Shown here one piece after another: positions 35,502 through 50,500 of a stretch of 64,000 bases of DNA (its first letter is position 1; each line of letters starts with the position of its first letter). The notes below the pieces were generated by a model. The model was given only the letters and a program-made list of their open reading frames with translations. It did no database searches and was not told where the DNA came from. The stretch lies in contig JAMXIF010001253.1 in the NCBI GenBank assembly GCA_028583685.1, positions 35,865,088 to 35,929,087 of the forward strand, written 5' to 3'. The translations under genes and the position numbers were made by a program. The stretch is from Petaurus breviceps papuanus (lineage: Eukaryota > Chordata > Mammalia > Diprotodontia > Petauridae).

Positions 35502-38500
35502 GTAAGACGACGGTTCCCCCAGCCCCCAGCCGATGCCTCTCTTCACTTTCCTCTCCCTGCCAGGGGCTGTTAGGGTGGCCTAACTCCCCCTCCCCACCTG
35601 GAGATGAATGCGCGCCAGCGAGGATGGCCCAACAGCCCCAGGTCGGGTTTGCAAAGTTCCCTCTCCCCACGTCCTTGCTTTACTTACAGACCTCCGGCCA
35701 TCCTCCATCCGATTTGACCCCACGTCGCGGCCATCTCCCTGACCCCATCCTGGGCCTTACAATCGTGATGCGGCTCTCCCCTCCCTACCCCTGCACCCCA
35801 TAAGCCGCTTCTCTCTTTCCTTCCTCACCCGTCCTCACCCCACTGCACTCCTTATCCTGCCCTCCCTTCCCCTATTCCCAAATAAAGATATTAACTCACC
35901 CCTGGTCCCACGTGTTTGCCTAGTCACCTTCTGCATCTCTCCTTCTGTCCATCCCTGTTTTGCTGTCACCTTCTTACTAAGCAATACTTGGGGGATTTAA
36001 TAAAATAAAAACAAGATCGGGCCCTTGCCCTTTATTCCAAAGAATAAAATTGGGTCCCGTGACAGTTTAGGTGTAGAGAAAGAACATGCAGTTACTTAGT
36101 CTGGCATTTCACTTAAGCTTTCTTTGGGTTCACAGAGATCTAGTACACTGCCAGAATTCCAGACTTTTATACTCACTCTGTTGTAAAACTTTTTTTCTTT
36201 TAAATTTATTGTGTCTGTTTGGGAAGATTACTGTAACTTTTGCTGAATTGTTTCTTATTGTTGATTTAGTCTATTATTAAAGCATCAGTCTTTCTGTATT
36301 TGACATTAAGGACAACTGTAACTACACAATAGCAAAGATTTTTCTTACACTCCCTCACTTATAGTAGAGCACACAATGTGGAGTTTAGAGGACCTGTCCA
36401 ACTCTTCAGGTCAACTAAGCTCTAGGCCTCAGCCTTCCTTGAGTCTGATTCTGAGTGGCTATCTGACTTTTAGGTATGATTATACATATAAAATGTATGT
36501 GTAACACTAGGGGTGGTATTTTATGTTTTATTTCTATAACGGATTATACTGTGGAATCATAACTTAATGGAAATAATGGATTTTGACCCATTGCCCTTCC
36601 ATTTGTAGGCACCTGATGAATATTTGGTGAATGAATGAATTAGTGTTGTGAACTCAGATCAAATACCAGTGGCCTTTAGGAATATGTGGGAATATTCTCT
36701 TAATAGCAGCCAGGTAATAAAATATGTAATACATTTTGGGAATAGTCATTTAGATTTAGGATAAAAGATAGTAGATTGCTTTTAGATAAAATAACCCCAA
36801 GCTTTAAAAATGGAATTGGAATTAAAGTAGCCTTTTATTGTAGGGATGTTGAGGAATTGTAAGGATTTAATAACATCTTGAATTAGTTGTGGCATGGATT
36901 TCTGCACTGTGTGGGCAGTTGTACTAACTCTTAAATTCTATAAATATTTATCTTAAGGCACAAGTGATTTGGTAAAAATCATTTAAAACGATAGTTATTT
37001 GGAGTAAAGGACTTTTTCGAATAATGTGACATCTAATCTTTATCATTCTCTTTTACTTCACTTAAATTTGGGAATCATAAAGATGTAGATGTAAAGAAAA
37101 ATTAAGATGAAACTGGAATTTTCCTATTCCAAGGTAGTGTGTAAAGCCATGTTTTGTTTGTGTGGAAGAATATGAATCAACTTGAAAGTAATTCAGTCCA
37201 GGTTCACTTTAAGTAAAAGTTTTTAAACTTTTATGGTTCATAAAGCCCTTTGATATTCAGTTGAATCCTGTTGATCCCTTCTCAGAAAAGATACTTTTAA
37301 ATACACGTTGCAAAATGGCAGGATTACAAAGAGAAAATATTTATATTGAAATGTAGTTATCAAAATATTTTTTAAAGGAAAAAAGGAGGAAGAGGAAAAC
37401 AATAAGCAAAACTGACTGATGAATCAAAAAAGCCTGAAAATATATGCATTTTGTCATGTCTGTGGACCTCTGGTCTCTGTAAAAGAGTGGGTTGGGTAAT
37501 GTCTTCTCTCATCTTTTCTTTGGGACTATAATCGTTTTTTGTAATTTCATAGCATTTTAAAAAATTGTCGTGGTTCTTTGTACTTAAATTATTGTAGTCA
37601 CTATGCTTATTGTTGACTGTTTACTTCACTGTGCATTAGTTGTGTAAATTTTTCATGTTTCTCTGTTCATCAAATTCTATTATATATGCACTTTGTTTAG
37701 TCATTCCTCCTATTGATGGGCATGTACATTGTTTCCAAAGTTGTATTATATATATTTTGGTGTATATATTGAGACTTTCTTCTTATTAGTAACCTCCTTG
37801 GGATAGTTGTCTCGTAGTTGGAATGACTGGGTCAAAGGGAATGTACATTTAGTCTGTTTGTATAATTCCAAATTATTTTCCAAATAGTTTGCTGATCCAA
37901 ACTCCATCAGTGCCCCAGGATATCCTGTCTTTTCACAACCCTTCCAATATTGACTATTCCAGTCTTTTGTCATATTTACCAATTTTTTGAGTTGGGTTGT
38001 TTTGATTAGGATTTCTTTTATTGTTGGTAATTGGGTGTATTTTTTCATATTATTGTTAATTTCAGTTCTTTTTGAGAACTAATAATATTCTTTTACCCCT
38101 TATCTATTGGGAAATGGCTTTTGGTCATATATATGCCATGTATGTATGCATAAATATACTATAAATGTATATGTGACTCAGTGGGCAGAGTGCTGGCCCT
38201 GAAGTCTGAGGCTAGATGATATTTGTTGCGCCTACTTCATATCCCACTTCTTAACCCCTAACTTATTTCTCCAAGGTTAGCAGTGATCTTTAATTACCAA
38301 ATCTGATTGCCTTTTCTCAGTTCTTCTTGACCTCTGAGCAGCTGATACTGTTGACTCCCTTCTTTTCCTAAACACTTTCTTCCCTGGGTTTCCATGATGT
38401 TGTGCTTTCTTAGTTCTCTTAGTCTGATCATACCTTCTTGATCCTTCTTTACTAGCTCATCATACTTCCAGCTGTGGTTGTACTATGTTTTAATCTCTTC

Positions 38501-41500
38501 ACTCATTTTTCTATACTTTCATGGTGACTCCACCAGCTTCCATTGATTTATCGCCTCCAGGCAAATACCAGATCTGTATTTCCAGCTCCAGTCCTGAGAT
38601 CTAGTTCTGCATAACCAATGACATACTAGACATCTCAAAACAGAACTCATTATTGTTACCCTAAAACTCAGTCCTATTTCTATTTAGTGGGGACATCACC
38701 ATCCTTCTAGGCAACCTTGATTACATTCTGTAACTTTCACTCTCCCTCAACCTGCATACCCAAGTTTTTCTACTACTGTATCACTTATATTTCTCCCCTC
38801 ACCACCCCCACTACCCTAGTTCAAACTTTCATCACCTCTTGCCTAGACTTTTGGTTAACCTCCTAATTGATCTCCCTGCTTCCTACTCTTTGTCCTTTAC
38901 AGGGACAAAGTATGAAGTATATATATATATATATATAAGTATATATATACTGATGAAGTAATCTTCCTAGAACTCTGGACTCTCCCTGTCATTCTCCTAC
39001 ACAGTAAACTCCATTGGCTACCTATTATTTTAGGATCAAATAAACACTTTTATGGCATTTGAAACCTTTCTTAAGCACCAACCTACCTGTCTCTCATTAT
39101 TACCCATTATTCTCCATGTATACTAAAGCTGAGGCATATTATACTTCTTATTTTCTCGAACTTTACCTTCTATCTCATAGCCTTGCACTGGCTATCCTAC
39201 TTGCCTGGAACACACTCCCTTAACTTAATCTCTCAAAATCCCTCATTTTCTTCAAGGCTCAGTTCGGGTGCTACCTTTTACATGAAGCATTTCCTGATTC
39301 CCACAGTAGCTAGACTCCTTCCTACCCCCCACCAAATTACCTTGTATCTAGTTTGATGGTAGTTTATATGTAGGTGTGCACCTGTTGTACCCTCTGGCTA
39401 GACCCATCCTTTAGGGCAATGATTGTTTCATGTTTTTCCTTTGTATTCCTAGCATACTGCCTGATACTTAAGTATTTAAGAAATGATTGTTGATTTTTAA
39501 TTCTTTGTATCCCGAAGCAGTTATTTGTTTCATTCTAACTTGAAGTCGGCCAGAAAACTCATCTTTTTTTTTTTCCACAGGAAGTGTTGTCTTTTTATAA
39601 CTTCTCCATTTTAATTTGTAAAGTTGCTACCTTGAAGCCAAACATATTTCTCCCTATTAAATTTCATCTTAATTGATTTGGCCCATTATTCTAGCTTGAC
39701 AAGATCTTGGATCCAGTATTTTGGCTGTCGTTATCAACGTCCTGGTATTTGCAGATTTTATAGTCCCTTGTCATCTATGCTTTAACCAATAAGTCAGCAA
39801 ACATTTATTAAACACCCACTATGTGCTGGACTCTGTTATGTGCTTGTGACAGAAACAAAAACAAAATAGTCTTTGACCTCAAGGAGCTTTCATTTTACTA
39901 AGAGCCAAATAATTGATAAAAAAAAATAATACTGAACATCATGGTATTAAGGAAATTCAAGAGGCTTGATATTGGCCCATTAATGGATTATTCTTTGTGT
40001 CAATCACTCTAAGAGTTCTGAATCTACCTAATGGTACCATCATTTAGTTTACCTGTTCTATTTCTAGTTCACAAGGACCAAGTGAAAGATGCTGGTAGGT
40101 GCTTACCTGAAATCCTCAGTATACATATAGCATATATGCATTCCCCGAATTTCTAGGTTTATAATCCTGTCAAGCAAGTAAATGAGTTAATCTAGATGAT
40201 CTATTGCTGAGGTTCCTACAGATTGTGTTTGGCTCTTACAGGTTGCCATTTCTTTTTATAGTTACTTATAAATCATTCCTTAAATAGTGTGTTATAGAAT
40301 ATTGCCAGATATTGCAGTTAACATCAGAGCAGCATTTGCCCTTCAGTGCTAGGACACCTTTCCCATTTGCCATGATCTTTCAAAGGTCAGTTACAGCTGT
40401 TCAGTGATAACATATGCCAGTTCTGTCAAGTCTGGAATGTAGTTATCCAAGCTTGGTGCCTTAAACAAGTGACTATAGTTTTGGATACTGTTGCTATCTC
40501 CTAATTTACCTTGGGTTTCTAGCTATTAATTATTATTTATTCTTTCTCTGCAGCAACTTGGTGAAAATGTGCTGAATTTGGAATTAGGGGACCCAGGTTT
40601 GAATCCTGGTTCTGCTTTTTATTACTACCTAAGGGATCCTGGGCATGTTAATTTAATTTCTGTGGACCTTTTAGTTTCCTCATCTTAAAATGAAGTGCTT
40701 GGACTAGAATGATCTCCAAGGTTCCTTCCAGCACAAAATCAATAATCCTTTAATCCTTGCTAGTGAAAACAGAAGCAAAATTGAAACTGAATTTTCCCTT
40801 TTCTGTTAGCTGTTTACATCCACCCCATAGTAGCAGTCACTGTGCCTTCTTGGGTCTTCCTCTTGATCCAACAAAGCTTTAAAAATAAATTTTTGATGTC
40901 TTTAGTATTAGCTAGAGTCCCCATTCCTCCTGAGCTTGAATATCCATTCTTCCTGAGCTTGAACACACCTAATATTTTTCTTACTGTACACTATCATGTT
41001 TTGCTATTCATCTTATCTGCCCCACTTCCATGTGTCTTTTGGAAATTACAAGCCAAAGTTGATTGATGAGTTCCCAGTATATCTTCATTTTGGTCTTTTT
41101 ATATGGCTTCCCTTTTATTTATTCATTGGAATTCTTTATGTCTTCAAAATTTGAATCTGGAGATCTTCCTATCCTTCTAAGGTTTCTTTCTCCTATAAAG
41201 TTTCCTTCTCTTTCTCCCTCTTTTATTCTTTTTTCTAAATGTTCTCTTCTATGCCTCCCTTCCTCCTGCCCTCGCACCCACCTTTTTTTTTTTCTGGTTC
41301 TTGCATTTCCTTACATGACTGTATCTTAATAAAATACATTGTTATTCTGCCCCTCTTATTTTGTTCCATTTGAATAATGCCATACACACATGCATGCATA
41401 GCTTTCTAAAATCATGTGATTGTTATGGCTTCCATGCTTTAATATTTCTGGTTCATGCTTTTTTTTCTAATTCATACTTAATATCTTTGTATTAGACACC

Positions 41501-44500
41501 TGATGCCTTGGTTGCTCTTACTGTCATTCTTTTTGAATATTTTCTTCTGTGACTTAATTGGCTTTCTACTACTGTTCTCCTATATTGAAAAGACATGTTG
41601 GTGTAGTAGAAGGAGCACTGCATTTGGAGTCAGAGACTGTAGGTACAAAATCTATTCTGCCACTTAGCACTTGTGTGATGTTGGGTAAACTGATATGGAC
41701 AATTAACTCCCTTATACCACCACCACCACCACCACCCCCCCCCCCCCAAGCAATTTTAAAGCTCTCTTAATCAGATTCCCAGAACTCTGGGTAAATTTGT
41801 TTTTAACTATCTCTTTTGTTCAGTCTGTGAACAGGAATTCATCATTTCTGTTTCTGATTACTTTAAAGTTTAGACAGATCTGCCCAAGTTTCTGAATTCT
41901 TATTTGTTATTTCTTACAGTGCATTAATATTTAGTTACCTGTAGCACTTCATTCAACCGTTCTTATTTGCTACCACAAAAAGATGTTGCTATAAATATTC
42001 TAGTATATGTGGGATCTATCTTCTTCCTTTTGACCTCCTTGGGCTATATGCCTAATAATGCCATTACTGGGCCAAAGGGCATATAGTTTAGTGACTTTTC
42101 TAGTATAATTTCTGATTTTTTTCTGGTTGGATTAATTCATAGCTCCATCAGCAGTGCATTAGTGTGCTCCTTTTACCACAAACCCTTCTAGCATCTTTTG
42201 AAATCTTTGCTGCTCTTAGGGATATGAGGTGGAACCTCAGGGTTATGATTTACATTTCTCTCTTTCATGATTTAGAACATTTCTTTCATTTGATTATTAG
42301 TGGCTTGTGTTCTTTTGAAAATCACCAGTTCATGTCTTTGTTCAGTTGTTTCAGTCATATCTGATTCTTTGTGGCCCTGTTTGGGGTTTTATTGGGAAAG
42401 AGTGGTTTGGAATAGTTTACTGTTTCCTTCTGTTTATTTTACAGATGAGGAAACTGACACAAACAGGATTAAGCACTTTTCCCAGAGTCTCACAGCTAGT
42501 AAGCTTCTGAGGGCAGGTTTGAACTCTGGATTTCCTGACTATCCACTGAGCCATCTAGCTTCCCAGTGCCCTTTGATCATTTAACTAGTGACTTACTCTT
42601 GTATATTTCTCTCTTTCCTCCATAATCTTGGATATTAGCCCTCTATTGAACATTTTACTACAAAGACTTTCACAATTAGTCGCTTCTCTTACTCTAGAGG
42701 TATTAGTATTTTTCATGCAAAAGACTTTTTAAGTTCTTTGTGGTCAGAATGGTCCGTTTTATCTTTTATGTTTGTTTGCCTTTATCTCTTGTTTAATAAA
42801 GAATTCTTCCTTAGTCCCCATTTAATAAAAGGTCAGAAATTATGAACAGTGAGTTTTCAGAAGAAGAAATCAAAGCTATCTGTAATCATGAAAACATACT
42901 CTAACTATTGATTAGAGCAATGTAAATTAAAACAACTGGAGTTGATGAGATTATCTATAAAATGCAAAGAACTAGAGTAAAGAACTGAGCTTTGGAGACT
43001 GTTTTGGATGGTGGAGGGGGAAGTCAGAGAAGGAAAACCAGTATTAATACAGTGATTTTAAAGCTGTAACAGGCAAGACTTTTAAGGAAGGGTTGGTCAG
43101 TAGTGTTAAATGCTACAAATTATAAGAAATTTTGAGTATTTAGAGAGTGTGAGTATAGATTATTCTTTGGTGGTAGCTTGAAAGCAAGCAAGGATTGAAA
43201 AGTTCTTTTTTAGATAATGAATACTTGAACATATTTTTATATTGAGGGGGAAGTATGCATAATAATGTTGATAACCTTTATATAGTACTTTAAAATTTAT
43301 AAAGTTCCTTATTTTCCACAGTTCTGTGAATTAGGTAGGGCAGGTATTATCCTCTCTTTACAAATTAGGACACACAGGCTTCCATTGGTGATATTAAAGA
43401 AGCTAAGAGAGTTCATGTCATGTTCTTGACCTTAGTATAAAGTAAAGTCAGGGTCATCTGCTGAGTGGTAGACTGGTTAGAGCTTGAGTGGGTAAGAAAT
43501 ATGGACTATCTGCTGGCATAAATCATGCCAGATTACCCTCATTTCACATTTGGGCAGTTTATTCGACCAACAATCAGAATGCTGTTGATGGAGTTTATTT
43601 CTCTGTCCTGGGTGGGGAACCTGCCACCATTGACTGAGTACAAAGGGCCTTATTTGAGGACCTAGAGGGCTGCATTGAAATGACTGCAGGTTCCCCACCC
43701 CTGACTAGATTTTAGCAAAGAATTTGCAAAGCCATCCATGTTCTTATGGAAAAGTTGGAAGGATATAGGCTAAATGATGGTACTAAAAGATGGCTTTAGA
43801 ACTAGTTGAATTATATGATTCAAAGAATAGTCATTAATAATCAAGTGTCGGCATGAAACAAGGTGAGTGCCTCAAGAATTTGTTCTTGGTCCTGGAATGT
43901 TTTAACTTTGTCAGTGACTTATTTATCTAAAGAAATAATATTATTGTTAACACATTTACAAATCATGAAAAACAATTAGGGATAGTTAATTGTTTGGATC
44001 ATGGGATCTAAAAAGATCTGTGTAGAATAGATAGGCTTAGTTGGGCTAAATGTAATTGGATGGAAATTAATAGGCTTAACTTTAAGGTCTTACACTTTGG
44101 CATGAGATGGGGGAGACATTGCTAGATATCATCTGTAAAAGTTATTAGAGTTTTAATGAACTGCAAACTCAACATGGGTCAATGACAACAATCACAACCA
44201 CAACCAAAACTGCCTAATGTAATCTCTCTTTTTTTTTTTTTTTAAAGCAATTGGGGTTAAGTAACTTGCTCAAGGTTACATGGCAAGGTGTTTCTGGGTG
44301 TGGTGCTAAGTATCAGAACCTGGATTCAATCCCACCCAGGTCATCCCGACTTTGGGGCCCGTGCTCTTACTCACTGTGCTACCTGGCCGCCCCCTAATGT
44401 AATCTTACACTGCATAAAAAGAAACAGAGAGTCTGGAACAAGGGAGATGATATTCCCAATGTACTTTGTCCTGATCAGACTATGTTTGGAATTTAGTGTT

Positions 44501-47500
44501 TAGTTCTAGGTTCTACATTTTTGGAATAGCATTTCTGAGCTAGCAAACATTTAAAAGTAGACAAACAGAATGGCTAAAGGCCTTACATGTGAAGATTAGA
44601 TGAATCCAATAACCATTTGCAAAAATATCCGTATCACTTAATAGGAAGAATGCATATTAAAATAACTGATGTTGCACCTTGAATCTGTTAGATTGGCAAA
44701 GAAACCAAAGTGACCAAAAAAGAAAACTGACATTTATTGGAACAGCAAAAGAACTGACACTAATAGTGTACTTTAGGTGGAGCTGTGAATTGTTGCAGTA
44801 CTTCTGGAAAGCAGTTTGGAAAAGTTACAGTCAATAAGTATTTATTAAACTTTATTTGCCAAGTTAGTAGTAAGTGCTGGAAGTACAAGTACAAAGAATA
44901 AAACGATTCCTACTCATTGCATTCTAATTGAGGATATAGCTATTACATAAATATTTGAAATATATGCCGAATAAATATGAAGCAAATATATACAAAATAG
45001 CAAAGTTTCAGAGGAAGTGTGCTCCAGTTGTAAGAATCTGAAGGCTTCATGTAGAAGTTGATGCTTGAATTTCCTAGTAAAGGAAGAGAAATGCTGCAAG
45101 GTATAGGTAAGAGATGAGTGTATTCCAAGAACATTGTAAGGGCATGATCAGTAGACATGGAATGATCTGTGTGGGGAAGGAAGAAAAAGATTATGTTGGT
45201 TGGCTAACAAAATATGGGAGAAATGTCCAGTGAGGCTGGATAAATAGGTTTGGGTCAGGCTTTGAATAGCATATAGTATATATAGCCTCTGGAGTTGATT
45301 GAGTAGGGGAGTCAGAGGAACAGATCTGTACTTAAGTAAAATAAATTTATTAGAAAGACTTTAAGCAGGAAAATAAATTAGGTTATTGCCTCATTTAGGC
45401 AAGGAATGGAGGAGCCTGAACCAAGGTAGCCTGAGGAGAGAGAGGGTTAGATGCAAAAAATTGTCACCATATTGCATACTATTTGACCTAATAATATACT
45501 AGGCATATACTCCAAAGAAATTACATAGGAAAAGGACCCATATGTATAAAAAATGTTCAGAGCTGTATTTTGTGTTTTACCAAAGAACTAGGGAAAAAAG
45601 TGAGTGTCCGACAGTAGGAAGCTGAACAAAATCTGAAAATAATAAAATATTATTGTACCATGACAAAAGGGAAGAATTCATAGAAACCTAGGAAGACTGG
45701 AATTAACTGATAAAGAGTGAAGTGAGCTGAGCTAAAGAGAATAGTTTATACAATGACTACATTAATGTAAAGGAAGACAACTTTGAAAGACAAAAGAACG
45801 TATATCAGTACAGTGGTTAATCATGGCTTCATAAGACTAACGAGGAAGCAGGCATTCTACCTCTTGGCAAAGAGTTGAAATAGAGGTATAGAATGAGATG
45901 TAATTTATTAGACATGACCAGTGGATCAATTTGTTTTACTTGAGTGTATTTATTGCAAAACACAGTGTTTGGCACTGTATACACAGTACTTGGCACATAA
46001 TAAGTGCTTAATAAATGCTCAATGAAAGACGAAGGATGGCTTTTCTTTGGGGGTGAAAGGGTGTTGAGGTGAGTGGGAAAGATGGATAGTCATAAAAAGT
46101 ATCAAGGACACATCAAAAAAGCCCAGAAAGATGTTCATGAGGCAACATGGACAAGCAGAGAAATGGTGATACTGTTATATTACTTTAATATATATTTTTA
46201 AAAACAAGCTCTATTTGGTAATTTTATATTTTCATAATTTTATATTCAGATCTCTTTTGGGATGTAGAAATAAATTTCCTGATGTTTAGGTTCATATTAA
46301 TTTTTTTTTTAAGTTAACCCTGATTTTTAAAGGAGTTGATTGCATGTGGAAAAGGCTGATAAGAGAAGTTGGGGATGGGGGTAGTGGATTTTTTTTTTAA
46401 CAATGTTGTCTCTTTGTGTTTTCCAGATTCTTGCACATATCATCCAGGAGTTCCAGTCTTTCATGATGCTTTAAAGGTAGGCATTGTAGAATTATAGATT
46501 TGTGGATGTAATTAATTTACTAGTACAATATAATTTATCTCCTATGTATTTTCTTACTCTGTTTCCTATGTTAGCAAATAGTAGATGACTTGTCTTTTCT
46601 GCTTCCTTAATACAATTAATTTAGGTTGATTTTTAAAATGCCACGACTGAAGAGAAGGTAGAAAAATTTAAGAAAAGGTCCTCTTAAATATCTTGCACAT
46701 ACTTACGGTTGTATTTTACACCTATGCTAGATGCCCTGCTCAATACCCATCCTCACAAAGCAAAAAACAGTGAATGTATTGTATTTGCCAGATGTTTTAA
46801 ACTTCATATAATCTTATCTAACTTTTCTTCCTCTTTACGCCCTCCCCCAATTTGAGCAAGAAAAAATTTTGTTTTAAAAGTTCTTCACATAAGTTGAAAC
46901 ACTCTCCTCCTCACCCTTCATTGTAGCCATACAAAAGCAGCCTCTTATTATTGTAGCAGATATTCTAAATCTCTGGAACTGCATATTTTCTTTCTAAAAA
47001 AAAAAAATGGGTTTTTTTTTGACAGTCATTAAACATTTACTAAGTGCCTACTATATTCCAGACACTATGCTAAGCATTGTGCTTTACTTGGTTTCACCTT
47101 TTAAGATTATCATCATCATGCTTCCCAGTCCTCAGTCCCCAGAATAAGCTCATTACCAGGAAATTCATCATGTTCAGCTTTGGAACACAGACCTCATCAG
47201 TACCCTAGTTTTTTCTTTTGCTCCGAATGGAGGGCAGAGCAAAAAACTCCCACCATGGACTCCCTTTATAAAGGGCTCAAAATTCCAACCATCTTTTCAC
47301 TTGCCACCAGTTCTGCTTGGGTTTGACTCCAACGTCAGCATCATGCTCCTGCTCATTATGCCTTCTGGCAGTGTCCCCTGCCCCCCTTTAAATTTTTAAT
47401 ATTGTCTTCCCCTAGTAGATTGTAACCTCCATGATGGCAGGAACTGTCTTTTTCTTATTTGTATCCCCAGTGCTTAGCATGGTTCCTGGAACACAGTAAG

Positions 47501-50500
47501 TATTTAATAAATGTTTATCATATCCTTGCTGATATAAAGAAATGTAAAAGACAGTACCTGATCTCAAGGAGCCCACAGTCTAATGTTGGAGCCAATATGC
47601 AAACAACTTTGTATAGACATGCTATTTACTGGATAAATTGGAAATAATCAGCAGAGAGAGGCCACTAGCATTAAGGGGGATTGGGAAAGACTTTCTGCAG
47701 AAGATAGTATTTTAACTGGTATTTGAACGAAACCGGGAACTAGAGATATGGAGGGAGAATGTTCTAGGATGGGAAATAGCCACTGAAAATGCCTGAAGTT
47801 GGGATATGCTTTGTTTTGTTTGAGGGATAGCAAGGAGGCCAGTGTCACTGGATCCTAGAGTATATAGGGGGTAGAAGATGTAAGAAGATTAAAAAGGTTG
47901 AGAAGGATGGGAATTATGAAGGGCTGGAGAGCTGTTTGTTTTTATGCATAGGGAGGTGACATGGTCAGACTTGCAAAAATCAGTTTGACAGTTGAGTGAA
48001 GGATGGAATAAAATGTGGAGAGACTTGAGACAGGCAGACCCACAGCTGTCTCACAGTAGTTCAAGCATGAGGTGATGAGGGCCTATATCAAGATAGTAGC
48101 AGTGTCAGAAGAGAAGAGATCATATGGAAACTGTTAAAAAAAAGAAAAATTAATGAGTCTTGGCAATGAGATTGGTTGGGGGCAAGTAAGGGGGAATGAG
48201 AGCAAGAGAATGGGAGGAATCAAGGACAAAACCTAGGTTGTGAGTGGGTGACTGGGAAGATCTTGGTAACATCAACAGTAATAGGAAAGTTAAGAAGGTA
48301 AGAGTTTAGTGAGGGGCAGGATTATGAGTTCAGTTTTGGACATGTTGAATTTAAGGTGTTTATAGAACATCCAGTTTTTGTCCAATAATGTGGCCGGAAA
48401 AAAAAAGATGAAATGACAGAAGAAACAAAGGTCTGAGTTTCTGAGCACGTTGATTTATTTAGCAATGCATGCCAATTGCTCAACAAACTGAAATCAGGCC
48501 CCCTCACCTTTGCATTGGACCCCAGATACAGGGGAAAATTGATTTTTATGAAGTAAAAATAAGACCTAGTAATTGGAAGAAAACAACCAGGATACAAAAT
48601 TGGGTAATCTGATTTCTTATTGGGATTTTCCAGTTTAGGAGGGGGAGAACAAACAGGTGTAATTTCCTGAAATCAGAAAAAGAGGTGTCCCACTCCCCCC
48701 AGGTATCTATATTCAATCAAAGGCATATGGAAACTAACTCATTACAGGGCTAGTTTTCAGATAAGACATGGATTACTTGAGAAATATAATTGTGAGAAAA
48801 CTTCCTTGCATCAATCTTCGAATCTGACTGGGTTTCTTATCAGCATAACCTAGGTTATAATCTTAGTGAAGGGTCTCTAATCAGTAGGAAGTGGTGGTCC
48901 AGCTTCCCAGCCATGCTGGGCAAGGTTCAAACAAGGAAAAGAAGCTAGGGCTGAATAAATAGATTTGAGAATCATTAGCCTGAAGATGATAATTGAATCC
49001 ATGGGAACTGATGAGATCAGCCAGTGAAATGGTATAGGGGGAGAAGAAGAGAACCCTAGAAAGGGCCCTGGGGGGCCTTCAGGTTTAGTGGGCATGACCT
49101 GGGGGAAGATTGAACAAAGAACAAGAAAAGAAAGAACAAGTTAGGCAAGAGGAGAACCAGTAGAGTAGTGATTTTCCTTATTTTTAAATTTCTTATATCA
49201 AGTCAAATCAACATTTATTAGGTGCTTTCTATGTGCCAGCAACTATTCTAAGCTCTGGGAATACAAATACAAGCAGAGAAACAGCCTTTTCCCTCAAGGA
49301 GTTTATATTCTAATGGGGAAGACAAGGAAACTGGAAAGGGGTAGGGAGGAGTCATGGTAAAGTAAGCCTAGAGAGGAAAGAAGACATGGCGAGCCTGGGT
49401 TCTTTGCTTAAAATGGAGACTTTCTATCCATCAGAAGAATGGGTTGCAGGGCCTTAGACTAACCCTTGTTAAAAATTCATGTCACTTCCTGGTCTACTTA
49501 AACCAGTGTATTCATACTACTGTATTTGGCTTTCAGAACTATCCCTAATTTGGCTCACATACTCTATCAATAGTCTTTTTTGTACTTATAGTACTCCCCG
49601 TACCCTAGTTAGGTTTCTTACTGTCCTGTGGCTATACCATATTTATTTCTTCTGTGTAACATATGTTGCTCTCACCTCCAGGTGACTAATGTTAGTAATT
49701 GGTTGCTAGGAGACATTTTAGATGAAAAAGCATTACAAAGAGCAGCTAGTCACTTAGGAACTAAAATTTATAATAGAAAAGATTAAAATAGGTCTCTATG
49801 GAAGGCTGAGACTAGAATTTATGATGGTAATATCAGTGTTTTCCCATTCTCTAATATCTCTACTCACTTCCATAGTCCCTTCCAGATATGGAAATATCTT
49901 ACTGATAGGTGGGGAAGCAGGTAAGCTATACCTGCCCATGTCTCTCTGTCCTTAGAAAGCTGTATGGTAGGAGCTCAACTTATCCACACAACTTTACCTC
50001 TTTTCTCCCTACCACCTTAGTCCCCTGTATTATATGTATCAGTACTTTTCAGTGTTCTTTATTACCCATTCAGATGAACCATATGCTACTTCAACCCAGC
50101 CTTTAGAAGGAAGAGACAGTAATTTGTAATAACTTCTTTCCCCATTTAGCTAGAAACTCTTTGTAATGGGTAAAAGGTATTTTATTTAAGTGTGTTCTCT
50201 TGTGTTTCTCTGGCACCACCATACATTATTCAGGATTCTTTCATCATTGGTTCTCTTAAAATTGCCAGTTGATCCCTTGACACTCATCACCTATCAGAGG
50301 TCAGGGGAAAGAAAGACATCTGTTAATTTAATTATAGGTCATCCCCCCATGGATCTCATCTCACTGCCTTGTCACAGCAGAGCGGCTAGTATATCTCATT
50401 GAAATCATGAGCTGTGCCATCAGGGTTATTCAAGACAAACAGGTCATAGTAGAGGGTTCTGACAAAATATGATCCACACTGGAGAAGGAAATGGCAAACC

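Larger units (their letters stand above)
34750..35520 (+). promoter_or_regulatory. CHORDC1: CHORDC1 CpG-island promoter
   Basis: Abrupt rise in G+C and CpG in an otherwise AT-rich region; CpGs are densest at 35200-35350. There is no TATA box near the ATG. A GC box (GGGCGGGGC) lies at 34756-34764. An NRF1-like site (TGCGCTTGCGC, one mismatch to the usual core) is at 35272-35282. ETS-like CCGGAA cores occur at 35287 and 35329. The transcription start is not visible, but is probably in 35320-35420. Confidence 0.85.

Noticed and set aside
35363-35803. 146-codon frame covering CHORDC1 exon 1
   Set aside because: Only the 64 coding bases to 35501 are real; the rest is 5' UTR before the ATG and intron 1 after the donor.
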